Origin: Streptomyces sp. 7-21
Lineage (GTDB): Bacteria > Actinomycetota > Actinomycetes > Streptomycetales > Streptomycetaceae
Reading direction: 5' to 3'
Length of the DNA: 64,000 nt
Assembly: GCF_016741785.1 (NCBI RefSeq)
Contig: NZ_JAERRL010000004.1
Location: 349,902 to 413,901 of the forward strand
Shown here: piece by piece, positions 8,574 through 17,740 of the stretch
Position numbering within the stretch: the first letter of the stretch is position 1
Layout: every line of letters begins with the position of its first letter
Made by a program: the position numbers and the translations under genes
Notes under the pieces: generated by a model
Database searches by the model: none
Seen by the model: only the letters and a program-made list of their open reading frames with translations
Told to the model about the DNA's origin: nothing

Positions 8574-9599
8574 TCAGTTCCGGTAGAGGGTGAGGGTCGT
8601 CCAGGCGCCGATGTGGATCCGGTCGCCCTCCTTGAGCGGCACGGGCACGAAGGGCTGGATGGGCTCGTCGCTGCCGTTGACCGTGGTGCCGTTGGTCGAG
8701 TCCTGGTCGACCACCGCCCAGCTGCCGTCGGGCTGCTGCACGAGGACCGCGTGCTGGTGGGACACCCCCGGGTCCTCCGGCGGGCGCGCCAGGTCGATGT
8801 CGGGCGCCTCGCCGGTGGACTGGCGGCGGCGGCCGATCGTCATCTGCGGGCCGGTCAGCGGGATCTGCTGTTCCGGCGTGTAGGCGGGGAGGTTCAGCTG
8901 CGACGCCTCAGGGCCCGAGCGGCGCATCATCGCCGCGAAGTAGTCGGGGTCGGCGCCGACCGTCACCGACCAGCCGCCCGGCTGCGGCTGCCCGGGGGCG
9001 GGTGCGCCCGGGTACGGACCGGGCTGCGGCGGCACTCCCGGCGCCGGCTGCCCGGGGGCGCCGGGCGGCTGACCCGGCCCGCCGGGCGGGGAGATGACCC
9101 AGTCACCGCTCTGCTGCGGCTGGCCGTGGCCCGGCTGCGGGGGCTGCGGCGGCGCGGGCTGCTGGCCCGGCGGCTGCGGTCCGGGCTGCTGCGGGCCAGG
9201 CGGCTGCGGTCCGGGCTGCTGCGGCGGCGGGTAACCGTACGAGGGACCCTGCGGCGGCGCGCCCATCGGCTGCGGCGCCGGGGGCGTGGGCGGTATGTAC
9301 TGCGTCGGCGAGTTCGTGAGGAAGTTGAAGCGGCACTCCTCACAGAACGGCGCCTGCGCCTCGCGCGGGGTGCCGCACTGCGGGCAGCGCTCCTGCGTCC
9401 CGCCCTGCTGCGGGAAGGGCTGCGGAGGCTGTGGCTGAGGCGGCACGCCGTGCGGCGGAGGGCCGGGCTGCTGCGGGTAACCGGGGGGCGCGCCAGGCGG
9501 CGGGGGCGCCGCGGCAGCGGCGGGTGCGAGCATGCGGTGACCGCACACCTCGCACCAGTCCTCGGCCACCGACTGGTGGCCGTTCGGGCAAGTCGGCAT
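8574..9599 (-). CDS. FHA-domain protein with two zinc ribbons and a Pro/Gln/Gly-rich linker
   Basis: A 341-residue signalling adaptor. It has two CxxC-type zinc ribbons, one at residues about 4-22 (CPNGHQSVAEDWCEVCGH) and one near residue 80 (CPQCGTPREAQAPFCEEC). A long Pro/Gln/Gly linker follows to about residue 215. The FHA domain at the C-terminus shows IGRR, GVSHQHA and STNGTTVNG, the phosphothreonine-binding loops. FHA domains dock on Thr-phosphorylated partners, and here the likely source is the PknG kinase encoded upstream in the operon. It lacks the N-terminal ETTS motif of GarA/OdhI, so it is not simply that protein. ATG at 9599. Confidence 0.88.
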   Translation of the reverse strand: MPTCPNGHQSVAEDWCEVCGHRMLAPAAAAAPPPPGAPPGYPQQPGPPPHGVPPQPQPPQPFPQQGGTQERCPQCGTPREAQAPFCEECRFNFLTNSPTQYIPPTPPAPQPMGAPPQGPSYGYPPPQQPGPQPPGPQQPGPQPPGQQPAPPQPPQPGHGQPQQSGDWVISPPGGPGQPPGAPGQPAPGVPPQPGPYPGAPAPGQPQPGGWSVTVGADPDYFAAMMRRSGPEASQLNLPAYTPEQQIPLTGPQMTIGRRRQSTGEAPDIDLARPPEDPGVSHQHAVLVQQPDGSWAVVDQDSTNGTTVNGSDEPIQPFVPVPLKEGDRIHIGAWTTLTLYRN

Positions 9600-9649
9600 G
9601 TTACTGCCTCCCCCTTACGTACCTGCGATGAGTCACGTCCGTCACGGGA

Positions 9650-11002
9650 TCACTTCTTTACCCGGACCGTCTTCGTTGACCTCGTCTCGAGAGTCATCTC
9701 GTCGGCCTCGGCGATTTTCGCTTTCAGTCGAACAGTACCGGCCGGGGCATCCTCCACGTCTACCACCTTCTCGAGCAGCCTGGCGGTGTCCGCGTTCCCC
9801 GAGGCGTGAGCGAGCTGCACGGCCCGGCCCAGCCTGGCGGTCGCCCCGGCGACATCCCCCTCCTTGCGGAGCTGGAGCCCTTCCCTGATGGCGTCGGCCA
9901 GTTCGGCCTGGCCCGTGTAGTGCGCGACCTGCGGGTTGATGCGCGTTGAGGCGGCGATGTCATCGGTCCACACAGCCCTCACCAGGCCCGTGCCGAGGGT
10001 GGTCGCCGGCGGGCCGGAGGGGTCGGACGGCTCGCGGACGACCAGCGCGACGCGCGCCGCGAGCATCTCGTGCCCGACCCCCGCGGCCGGCACCCGCACG
10101 CACACGTGGTAGTCGCGCGACTCGTCGCCCCACGAGCCCGTCGGATAGTCGCCGGAACGGGGCGGCGCCGGCGTCCGGCGGTCCGTCAGGTCCTCGACGG
10201 CGGGCGCGACTTGTCTGACGAACCGCACCCGCGCGCCCTGCGGCGTCCACAGCCGCAGGCTGACGTCTCCGATCTCCTTGCCCATGGCCGTCTCCATCAG
10301 GGCCGTGAAGTCGGCGGTCAGCCCGTCCGGCTCGGCCACGATGTCCGCGGTGCCCAGCAGCGCGGAGGCGATGGATGTGACTTCTTTCACGTCCCAGTCG
10401 GTGCCGACACCCCGTGCGTCGCAGGTGAAGACGCCCGCACACTCCGTGAGCGCCTGCCGCAGCTGCGCCGCCTCCTCGTGCTCGTTCCTGCCGTCGGTGA
10501 GCAGGATGCCGTGGCGGATCGCCGCGTCCGAAGCGCCCAGCAGGCGCCGCGCGCACCGCAGCCACGTCCCGATCGCGGTGCCGCCCGAGGGGCTCAGCCG
10601 CGTCAGCGCCTCCTTGGCGCGCGCCCGGGTGGCGTCGTCGGCGGTGGCGAGCCGGCCGCCGCCGGGGAAGACCTCGGCCGCCTTGTGGGTGCCCGCCACC
10701 ACGGCGAACGCCACGCCGTCCCGCAGCGTGTCGATGGCGGCCTCGGTGGCCTGCCGGGCGTGCCGCATCTTGTCGGGCGGATAGTCCATCGAGCCCGAGC
10801 AGTCCACCATGATCACCACGGCGGCGCGCGGACCGCGGCGCGCTCCCGCGTCAGCCGGAAGGGGCCGGCCACCCGTGGTGCCCCCACCCGTGCTGGTGAC
10901 GGTCACGATCGCGTTGACCTCTTCGCCGCCCCGGGGCAGGTACTCGTTCTGGAACACCTCGATGGTGAACCGCGGGACCTGGGACTTGGCGAAGTCAGCC
11001 AT
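9650..11002 (-). CDS. VWA-domain protein (TerY-like scaffold)
   Basis: A 450-residue cytoplasmic protein with a von Willebrand A domain at residues about 60-245. The metal-ion-dependent adhesion site is intact: Asp67, Ser69 and Ser71 in MVDCSGSM, with a later conserved Thr-Asp-Gly (LLTDGRNEH). C-terminal to it are a beta-rich region and a short helical repeat region (residues about 370-420). VWA proteins of this kind assemble multi-protein complexes; with an adjacent PP2C and kinase the set resembles the TerY-P triad. The ATG at 11002 has GGAGGG 7 bases upstream; an upstream ATG at 11023 is less well placed. Confidence 0.85.
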   Translation of the reverse strand: MADFAKSQVPRFTIEVFQNEYLPRGGEEVNAIVTVTSTGGGTTGGRPLPADAGARRGPRAAVVIMVDCSGSMDYPPDKMRHARQATEAAIDTLRDGVAFAVVAGTHKAAEVFPGGGRLATADDATRARAKEALTRLSPSGGTAIGTWLRCARRLLGASDAAIRHGILLTDGRNEHEEAAQLRQALTECAGVFTCDARGVGTDWDVKEVTSIASALLGTADIVAEPDGLTADFTALMETAMGKEIGDVSLRLWTPQGARVRFVRQVAPAVEDLTDRRTPAPPRSGDYPTGSWGDESRDYHVCVRVPAAGVGHEMLAARVALVVREPSDPSGPPATTLGTGLVRAVWTDDIAASTRINPQVAHYTGQAELADAIREGLQLRKEGDVAGATARLGRAVQLAHASGNADTARLLEKVVDVEDAPAGTVRLKAKIAEADEMTLETRSTKTVRVKK

Positions 11003-11044
11003 CGGCGGACCCTCCAGGGGCATCGGGCGGAGGACGGCGGGGGG

Positions 11045-12652
11045 TCACGCCGTTCCTGCCCCGTCAGCGCTCACAGGGAACGGGATCACCGCCACCGTTA
11101 CGTTGTCGTGGCCGCCTGAGTCCAGGGCGTGACGCACCAGGGACTGGGCCGAGGCAAGGGGAGCGGTGCGTGAGCCGGGCGGCACCAGCCGCGCCATCTG
11201 CTCGGCCGTCTCCGCGTAGTTCCACAGCCCGTCGGTGCAGACGATGACGACGCCGGGCCGGTCGGGCTTGAACGAGGCGGTGTGCGGCTCCACGTCCTGG
11301 GCGTCCGCGCCGAGCCAGGCGGTGATGGCGTGCGCCCGGTGGTCCTTCATGGCCTCCTCCTCGGTGAGCAGGCCGGCCGCGACCATCTGCGCGGCCCAGG
11401 AGTCGTCCTCCGTCAGCCGGGCCGGGGCGGCGCCCTTCTCCTCCGGCACCCAGTAGGCGCGGCTGTCGCCGATCCAGCCGACGGTCAGCGTGCCGCCGGC
11501 CGTGACGGCGCTGACGATCGTGCACGCGGGGGCGTTGCGCCCGGAGGCGTGGTCGGACTCCCGGGCCAGCGCGGCGACGGCGTCGGCGGCGGTCAGCAGC
11601 GCGTCGTGCATGGCCTGCTGGCCGGAGACGCCGCGCGGCAGCGAGGCGAGCAGGGACTCCTGGGCGGCCTCGGCCGCGGTGGCGGACGCCTCGTCGGGGC
11701 GGCTGGAGGACGAGACGCCGTCGCAGACGACGGCGATCACGGCGGGCGAGCCGTCGGGCAGCGCGGTGGCGGAGACCGTGAACGCGTCCTCGTTGCGGTG
11801 GTGGCGCAGGCCGAGGTCGCTGACGGCCGCGACGCCGCCGAGCGCGCGCTCCACGTGGTCGCGCGGGCGCGGCTGCGCGCGGCCGCACTCCTCGCAGTAG
11901 CCCTCCTTGCTGACCGGGCCGGTGCCGCACACCGTGCAGGGGACGGCGGGGTCCTCGCGCAGCGGCTGGGCGGCGGCCGGGGCCGCCGTGCGCGGGTCCG
12001 CGGCCTCCCGGGGCTGGCGCGGGTCGGCCGGCTGCGCCGGGGGCGCGGGGGGCGCCGGCCGCGGGGAGGGCTCCGGCCTGGCCCGCGGTGCCGGTGCCGC
12101 GGGCGGCTGGGCGGGGGCCGCGGGGCGCGTCGGCTGGGCTGCCGCCTGCTGGGCGGCTGGTGCGGTCGGCGGGGCCGGCGGGGCCGGTGCGGCCGCGTTC
12201 GGCGCGGGCTGCCCCGGGGCCGCTGGGGCCGCTGGGGCAGCCGGAGCCGCCGGGGGCGCGGAGGGAGGCGGCGGAACGGCCGGCGTCCGCGGGTCGAGCG
12301 AGGGCAGGCGCTTGCCGCCCGGCGCCCGGTGCCCGGCCGGGGCCGGGGCAGGCCGCTGCGGCGGGGCGGGCGGCGGTGTCTGCGGCCGGGGCGGCGGCTC
12401 GGCGGCGTCCGGCGGCGCGGGCCTGGGCGCCTGCGGCCTGGTCCGCGCCCGCGCCCGCGGCCGCGGCGGGGGCAGCGGGAAGTCGGGCTCCGTGGGCGTG
12501 CGGACCACGCCGCCCTCGCCCCCGGCGCCCTCGGCCTTGTCGGCCGCGGCGCGCAGATCCATACCGCAGACGCCGCAGAAGCGGTCGTCGTCCTCACGCG
12601 GCTCACCGCAGCCAGGGCAGGCGGAGAGTTGGTCGATCTGCGGCATCGTCAC
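11045..12652 (-). CDS. PP2C-type Ser/Thr phosphatase with two zinc ribbons
   Basis: A 535-residue protein. Zinc ribbon one is near the N-terminus (CPGCGEPREDDDRFCGVCG). A ~190-residue Pro/Ala-rich linker leads to zinc ribbon two (CTVCGTGPVSKEGYCEEC), and then comes a complete PP2C domain with RNEDAF, VVCDGVSSSS, GDSRAYW, CTDGLWN and GHDNVTVAV. All metal-binding aspartates of PP2C are present, so it should be an active Mn/Mg-dependent phosphatase. GTG at 12652 overlaps the kinase stop by 4 bases and has GAGG 8 bases upstream; ATGs at 12658 and 12646 are alternatives. It most likely reverses PknG phosphorylation. Confidence 0.9.
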   Translation of the reverse strand: MTMPQIDQLSACPGCGEPREDDDRFCGVCGMDLRAAADKAEGAGGEGGVVRTPTEPDFPLPPPRPRARARTRPQAPRPAPPDAAEPPPRPQTPPPAPPQRPAPAPAGHRAPGGKRLPSLDPRTPAVPPPPSAPPAAPAAPAAPAAPGQPAPNAAAPAPPAPPTAPAAQQAAAQPTRPAAPAQPPAAPAPRARPEPSPRPAPPAPPAQPADPRQPREAADPRTAAPAAAQPLREDPAVPCTVCGTGPVSKEGYCEECGRAQPRPRDHVERALGGVAAVSDLGLRHHRNEDAFTVSATALPDGSPAVIAVVCDGVSSSSRPDEASATAAEAAQESLLASLPRGVSGQQAMHDALLTAADAVAALARESDHASGRNAPACTIVSAVTAGGTLTVGWIGDSRAYWVPEEKGAAPARLTEDDSWAAQMVAAGLLTEEEAMKDHRAHAITAWLGADAQDVEPHTASFKPDRPGVVIVCTDGLWNYAETAEQMARLVPPGSRTAPLASAQSLVRHALDSGGHDNVTVAVIPFPVSADGAGTA

Positions 12653-15246
12653 ACCCATGTCCTCGGGCGGAGGCGGTTGGCCGCCTCCACCAGTCCAATC
12701 CGTTCGCTGCTGGTTTGCGCCAGCCGGGCGAGCCGGCGGTAGGAGCGCTCGAGTCCCAGCCTCAGGCCGGTCTCATCCAGCGGCGCACCCAGCAGCGTCT
12801 GCGGTGCTGGCGTTTGCGGCGGGGACGGCCCCACTCGCCCGGCGAGCACCCAGTCCAGCGCGGAACCTAGCACCTCGCAGGACAGCTGTTCCGCGAGAGA
12901 TGGTTCCAGTCCCGTGTCACGCAACCGCATCACTTGTTCCCCGGCCGCCAGCAGGTCGGGCAGCAAGTCCGCGTCCGGGGCCCGTTGCCGCAGCCGGGCC
13001 CGCACCGCCGCGACCCGGGCGGCGGTGAAGTACGCGGAGGTGGCGGGCACCGATTCCAGCGCTGCCACCGCGCCGCGCCGGTCGCCGGCCGCCAGCCGCA
13101 CCCGCGCCAGGCCGAAGCCCGCGCTGACGTAGCTGGGGTCCGTGCGCCACACCAGCTCGTAGTAGTCGGCGGCGTTGTCGAGCTGGCCCAGCACCTCGGC
13201 GCAGATGGCGAGGGCCAGCTTGGGCGCCGCCTCGCCGGGGAACGCGTCGTACACCGCGTCGAAGGCGATCGCGGCGAGCTCCCAGTCGCCGCTGACCAGC
13301 GCCGCCAGGCCGCGGTACCAGATGACGCGCCAGTCGTCGGCGTGCTCCTCCGCCAGCCCTGCCAGGATGCGCTCGGCCGCCACGGCCTGGCTGCCGTCGC
13401 CGTCCCGCTGCTGGCGCTCCAGGCGCGCCCGCAGCTCCCGCAGCCGCAGCTCCATGGAGTCCGCGGGCGCCGCGGCCAGCGCCGTGAGCGTGGCCTCGGG
13501 CGTGCTGGCCATCAGCCCCGCCAGGAAACCGGCGTTCGGATCGGACGGGGCGACGCGCGGCACGGGCAGCGCCAGCGCGGCGGGCGCCACGTCGAGGCCG
13601 CGCACCAGCGGAGCGCCGGGCGCGGCGGCCGGGGGCGGCGGGACGGCGGCCGCGCCGCGCCTGGGCCGGCGGCGGGGACGGGGCGGCCGCACGCCCAGCC
13701 GCGAGACGCCGTCGCGCGACCAGGCGGGCATCAGCTCGGTGCCGGTCACCCGCTCCTCCGGCCCGAACAGCGGGGACAGTGCCGGCTGCGCCTGCCCGGT
13801 GTCCAGGGCCACGACCTCCCGCAGCACGCCGGTGAGCTGCTCGGCCATCTCCCGCGCCGAGGCGAAGCGGCGCTCGGGGTCGGGATCGGTGCCCCGGACC
13901 AGGAAGCGGTAGAACGACTCGTACCGCTGGAAGGCGTCGATGCCGGCCGGGTCGGGGAGGCTGTCGGCGTACACCGTGGTGTAGCCCTGGAAGTCGAAGG
14001 TCAGGACCGCCAGCGTCCTGGCGACCGTGTACAGGTCGGAGGCCACGGTCGGCCCGGTCTCGGCGACCTCGGGCGCCTGGTAGCCGACCGTGCCGTAGAC
14101 GGCGCTGTGCTGGTCGTGCGCCCGCCGCACCGCGCCCAGGTCGATCAGCTTGAGCTGGTCGTCCTGCTGGATGACGTTGTCCACCTTGAAGTCGCAGTAC
14201 AGCAGGCCGCGGCTGTGGAGGTAGCCGAGGGCGTCGAGCGCCTCGATGCCGTAGGCGCACGCCTGGGCCACCGGCAGCGGGTCGCGGCGGCCGTCGGGGG
14301 TGCGGCGGGAGTTGGCGATCGTCTTGAGCGACTTGCCGCCGACGTACTCCATCACGATGTAGCCGTCGAGGCTGCCGGTGCGCTCGTCGAGGTGCTCGAC
14401 AAAGTTGTAGATGCGCACGATGCTCGGGTGCTGGATCTCGGCGAGGAACTGCCGCTCGGCGATGGCCGCGGCCCGGGCGTCCTGGTCACCGGTGTCGAGC
14501 AGGCCCTTGAGCACCACCCACCGGTCGGCGACCTTGGTGTCCCGCGCGAGGTAGATCCAGCCGAGCCCGCCGTGCGCGAGGCAGCCGGCGATCACGTACT
14601 GGCCGTGGTGGACGGCGTCGCCCGGGCGCAGCTTGGGGACGAACGAGTACGGGTGCCCGCAGGAGGTGCAGAACCCCTCGGTGCGGCCCGGCCGCCCCGC
14701 CCGCGCCCGGCCGACCGGCGCGCCGCACTCGCTGTTGCCGCAGAACCGCTTCCGCTCGGGCACCTCCGGGTGCTCCAGCACGACCTCGAGCGGGTCCTGG
14801 CGCGGCACCTCCGGCACGGTCACCACGCCCGCGCCCAGGCGGGAGCGGCTGGGGGCGGAGACGGTGGAGCCCGGCGACCGCACCGACACCGAACGGGCGG
14901 TGAGCGGCCCGGACGACGAGCGCGACAGCCGCCCCGAGACGGAGCGGCGGGAGAACTGCGAACGCGAGGGACGGGAAGCCCGGGAGGAACGGGATGACCG
15001 GGACCCGGGGGACCCGGCGGAGGCGGCGGACGCGGCGCCGGACGGTCCGCTGCCGGAGCCGCGCGGGGCCGAGGTCAGTCCGGTGGGGGCGGGGCCGAGC
15101 ATGCCCTGCGGCGAGACGACCGGCGCCAGGCCGCAGACATCGCAGTAGAGTTCGCCGCCGCCCACGTCCTCGTAGCGGCCGGAGCAGCCGGGCCGCTGGC
15201 AGCGTGAGGACGGCGGGATCCGGCCGCCGCCTGCCGCTTCGGTCAC
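12649..15246 (-). CDS. pknG: Ser/Thr protein kinase PknG
   Basis: An 865-residue soluble kinase. A first zinc ribbon uses Cys16, Cys21, Cys35 and Cys38. A Ser/Arg-rich linker (residues about 60-135) follows, then a rubredoxin-like ribbon with Cys169, Cys174, Cys193 and Cys196 leading into GHPYSFVPKL. The kinase domain starts near residue 217 with AHGGLGWIYLA, Lys247, catalytic Asp352 (LLYCDFKVDN) and Asp369 (LIDLGAV), all in PknG style. A TPR-like helical C-terminus runs from about residue 590. In mycobacteria and corynebacteria PknG phosphorylates an FHA protein to control 2-oxoglutarate flux. It is longer than mycobacterial PknG (750). GTG overlaps the upstream stop by 4 bases. Confidence 0.95.
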   Translation of the reverse strand: MTEAAGGGRIPPSSRCQRPGCSGRYEDVGGGELYCDVCGLAPVVSPQGMLGPAPTGLTSAPRGSGSGPSGAASAASAGSPGSRSSRSSRASRPSRSQFSRRSVSGRLSRSSSGPLTARSVSVRSPGSTVSAPSRSRLGAGVVTVPEVPRQDPLEVVLEHPEVPERKRFCGNSECGAPVGRARAGRPGRTEGFCTSCGHPYSFVPKLRPGDAVHHGQYVIAGCLAHGGLGWIYLARDTKVADRWVVLKGLLDTGDQDARAAAIAERQFLAEIQHPSIVRIYNFVEHLDERTGSLDGYIVMEYVGGKSLKTIANSRRTPDGRRDPLPVAQACAYGIEALDALGYLHSRGLLYCDFKVDNVIQQDDQLKLIDLGAVRRAHDQHSAVYGTVGYQAPEVAETGPTVASDLYTVARTLAVLTFDFQGYTTVYADSLPDPAGIDAFQRYESFYRFLVRGTDPDPERRFASAREMAEQLTGVLREVVALDTGQAQPALSPLFGPEERVTGTELMPAWSRDGVSRLGVRPPRPRRRPRRGAAAVPPPPAAAPGAPLVRGLDVAPAALALPVPRVAPSDPNAGFLAGLMASTPEATLTALAAAPADSMELRLRELRARLERQQRDGDGSQAVAAERILAGLAEEHADDWRVIWYRGLAALVSGDWELAAIAFDAVYDAFPGEAAPKLALAICAEVLGQLDNAADYYELVWRTDPSYVSAGFGLARVRLAAGDRRGAVAALESVPATSAYFTAARVAAVRARLRQRAPDADLLPDLLAAGEQVMRLRDTGLEPSLAEQLSCEVLGSALDWVLAGRVGPSPPQTPAPQTLLGAPLDETGLRLGLERSYRRLARLAQTSSERIGLVEAANRLRPRTWV

Positions 15247-16541
15247 GGGCCGTTCCTCCCTTCCGGCTGCCGGGCGTCGGCGGGCGGAACGGCCCCCGAG
15301 GCCAGCACCTCGGCCGTCGCCTCCTGGTAGCGCAGCACGGCGCGTTCGGCCGCGCGCAGGTCGCACGGCGCGGTCCACAGCAGCCGCCGGGCGGCGTCGT
15401 ACCGCTCGGCGAGGAGCGGCTCCCCGGCCACGCCGTAGCGGGCGGCCTTGGCCCGGTAGCCGTCGAGGCGGCCGCGCAGCTCGGCCCGGACCGCCAGCGG
15501 CGCGGTGACGGCGGCGAGCGACTCCCGGGCGCGTTCCAGCTCCTCCTCGGCGCGCCGCTCCAGGGAGTCCAGCAGCGGCGAGAGGCGGTGCCACTGGGCC
15601 CGCCTGCGGTACTCGGCGGCCTGCGCCAGCTCCTCGTGCAGCACGGTGGCCGGCCCCGAGACGGCCGGCACCTCGGAGGCGGCGATCTTCGCCAGCACCT
15701 CGCCGCGCGCGGTGCGCGCCTCGGCCAGCGTGCGGTCGGCGCGGGAGAGCAGGTCGCGCACCCGGATCAGCCGGTTCTCGGCGTCCTTGCGGACGTCGAT
15801 GACGGCCTCGACCTCGCGCCGGATGTCGTCCAGGGCCCGCGCGGCGGTGTCGTAGCGCGCGGTGTCGGGGCGCCCGCTGCCGGGCGCGCTGCTGCCGCCG
15901 TCCGGCAGCCAGAACGCCAGCGGGTCGGCGATCACCTCCGCGCGCAGGGCGGTCAGCTCGTCGGTGACGCGCCGCAGTTCATCGCCCGCCGGGTGCGCGC
16001 CGGGGCGCACGCCCACGGAGTGCGCCAGCGTGCTGAGGCGGTGCAGCTCGGCGGAGAGCATGTCGATGCGCGCCGGGAGCGTGGACCACACCGAGTCCGC
16101 CGCCACGACGACGTCGAGCACCTGGGCGTATCCGGCGTTGAGGCGGTCCAGCAGCTCCTGCCAGCCCATGCGCTCGGCCATCGGGCCGTTGCCCGCCGCC
16201 GCGTCGGGGATGACCAGGTTCTCGCCGTCGAGCAGCTGGCTGAGCCGGACCAGGTCGTCCTTGCTGGGGTTCCGGCGCCGGGCGCGCAGTTCGCGCGCCG
16301 TGGTGAGCGCCGCGGTGCACGCGTCGAACCACGACCACAGCCGCGACAGCGTCCGCTCCGCGCTGCGCCACCGTTCGCGCGTGACGCCCGCGAGGTCGGC
16401 GCCCTCCAGCAGCCGCCGCCCGGCGTGGTCCTGGAGGGCGAGCAGGGAGGACTCGATCGCCTCGTGCTCGGCTGACAGCCGTGCCAGGGCGCGGTCCGCC
16501 TCCTCGCGGCTCAGCACCGTTCCGCCGGTATCCGGGGCCAT
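15243..16541 (-). CDS. Helical, probably coiled-coil protein of the PknG operon, unknown function
   Basis: A 432-residue protein I cannot place in a family. It is almost entirely alpha-helical by composition, with Ala/Arg/Glu/Leu-rich segments such as REEADRALARLSAEHEAIES, and long charged helices from about residue 240 to 400. There is no signal peptide or membrane helix. The chosen ATG at 16541 (MAPDTGG) has GGGGAG 6 bases upstream; an upstream in-frame ATG at 16604 is possible. Its stop overlaps the PknG start, so it is produced in step with the kinase and may be a structural partner. It follows the GlnH-like gene by 127 bases. Confidence 0.75.
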   Translation of the reverse strand: MAPDTGGTVLSREEADRALARLSAEHEAIESSLLALQDHAGRRLLEGADLAGVTRERWRSAERTLSRLWSWFDACTAALTTARELRARRRNPSKDDLVRLSQLLDGENLVIPDAAAGNGPMAERMGWQELLDRLNAGYAQVLDVVVAADSVWSTLPARIDMLSAELHRLSTLAHSVGVRPGAHPAGDELRRVTDELTALRAEVIADPLAFWLPDGGSSAPGSGRPDTARYDTAARALDDIRREVEAVIDVRKDAENRLIRVRDLLSRADRTLAEARTARGEVLAKIAASEVPAVSGPATVLHEELAQAAEYRRRAQWHRLSPLLDSLERRAEEELERARESLAAVTAPLAVRAELRGRLDGYRAKAARYGVAGEPLLAERYDAARRLLWTAPCDLRAAERAVLRYQEATAEVLASGAVPPADARQPEGRNGP

Positions 16542-16668
16542 CGCTCTCCCCTCTGTGGTCGCCTCGTGGTCGTCTGGGCCGTTGTGCCGCGGGCTCACGC
16601 TCACGGTTTCCCGGAGCGCCCGGGCGGATTCCTTCCCCGCCGTGACGCCCGCTCACCGGTCGAACGCC

Positions 16669-17730
16669 TCACACCTCACTCCGGTGCCGCAGGTCCCCGG
16701 GCCGCGACGTGCCGGGATCGCCGAGGTAGTCGCTGAGCCAGGTGCGGTACGCCTCATCCCAGCCGCCGCCGGCGATGTACTCCTCCAGGACGTCGTTGAC
16801 CCAGCGCACCAGGGCGACGTCCTCCTGCCGCATGGCCACACCGTAGGACTCGATGAGGCCCGCGGGCTCGCCCACCAGCTCGATCTCCGGGTCCTGGGCG
16901 ATGTGCGCGGCGGCCAGCGCCGCGTCGGTCATCAGCGCGTCGGCCTCACCGAGCTGAACGAGCACCAGGCAGTCCAGCTGGTGCGGCCGGAACACCAGCT
17001 CGGCGCCGTAACTCTCCCTCTGCAGCAGCTCCTGGGCGGTCGAGCCGTCCGCGCTGCACACGGTCCGTCCCGCCAGGGACTCGTCGTAGCCGGTGATGCC
17101 GGAGCCCCCGGGCGCGACGAGCTGCTGGCGGGTCTCGAAGTACGAGCTGGAGAAGGCCACGTTGCTCCAGCGCTCGCACGTGATGGACATCGTGCGCACC
17201 ACCATGTCGACGGTGCGGTTCATGACCGCTGCCTCGCGCTGGTTGGTCGGGATCGCCCGGTAGCGGATGTGGTCTTCCGGGCTGGACGTCTGGAACAGGC
17301 TGGCAGCGATCGCCTCCACCAGCTCGATGTCGAAGCCCACGATGCCGGTGCTGCCGGGTTCCCGGTAGCCCCACAGGTAGCTGTTGAGGTCCACGCCGAC
17401 GCTGAGATAGCCCCGCGACAGGATCCGGTCGACGGCGGGGCCGCCCGCGCGGGAGGGCGGGTAGCTGGCGGCGGCCTCGTACCCGTCGTCGCACACCTCC
17501 CGTTCGCCGTCCGTGGCGGGGCCGCCGTCCTGCTGGCCGAGGCGCGCGGGCTGGGCGGCCCGCTCCGGCGGCTGCGGGCCGCCGCCGTGGTAGCCGGTGC
17601 CCCCGCCGGCGGCCGGCAGCGAGCACAGGAGCACCGCCGCGGTGAGCAGCAGCCCGCAGGCGGCCGCCAGCAGGGCCCGCCGTTCGCGCGCCCGCTCACC
17701 GCTGGGGTCTGTCCTTGTCACCGTCTCCAC
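16669..17730 (-). CDS. glnH: GlnH-like amino-acid-binding protein, membrane-anchored
   Basis: A ~353-residue family 3 solute-binding protein. An N-terminal hydrophobic segment (LLAAACGLLLTAAVLLCSLP) is an anchor; I see no proper lipobox before a cysteine, unlike mycobacterial GlnH, which is a lipoprotein. The binding domain opens with GYLSVGVDLNSYLWGYRE, then IVGFDIELVEAIA and VDMVVRTMSIT, the polar amino-acid receptor pattern. In the GlnX-GlnH-PknG pathway it senses extracellular amino acids such as Glu/Asp rather than serving transport, and no ABC importer subunits are present here, which fits. Start GTG 17730 or 17721 cannot be separated. Confidence 0.82.
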   Translation of the reverse strand: METVTRTDPSGERARERRALLAAACGLLLTAAVLLCSLPAAGGGTGYHGGGPQPPERAAQPARLGQQDGGPATDGEREVCDDGYEAAASYPPSRAGGPAVDRILSRGYLSVGVDLNSYLWGYREPGSTGIVGFDIELVEAIAASLFQTSSPEDHIRYRAIPTNQREAAVMNRTVDMVVRTMSITCERWSNVAFSSSYFETRQQLVAPGGSGITGYDESLAGRTVCSADGSTAQELLQRESYGAELVFRPHQLDCLVLVQLGEADALMTDAALAAAHIAQDPEIELVGEPAGLIESYGVAMRQEDVALVRWVNDVLEEYIAGGGWDEAYRTWLSDYLGDPGTSRPGDLRHRSEV

Positions 17731-17740
17731 CCCTCTCCCT

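Noticed and set aside
9101..9240. CRISPR-like or microsatellite array in the FHA gene
   Set aside because: The repeats are irregular Pro/Gln/Gly codons of the linker, with no unique spacers.
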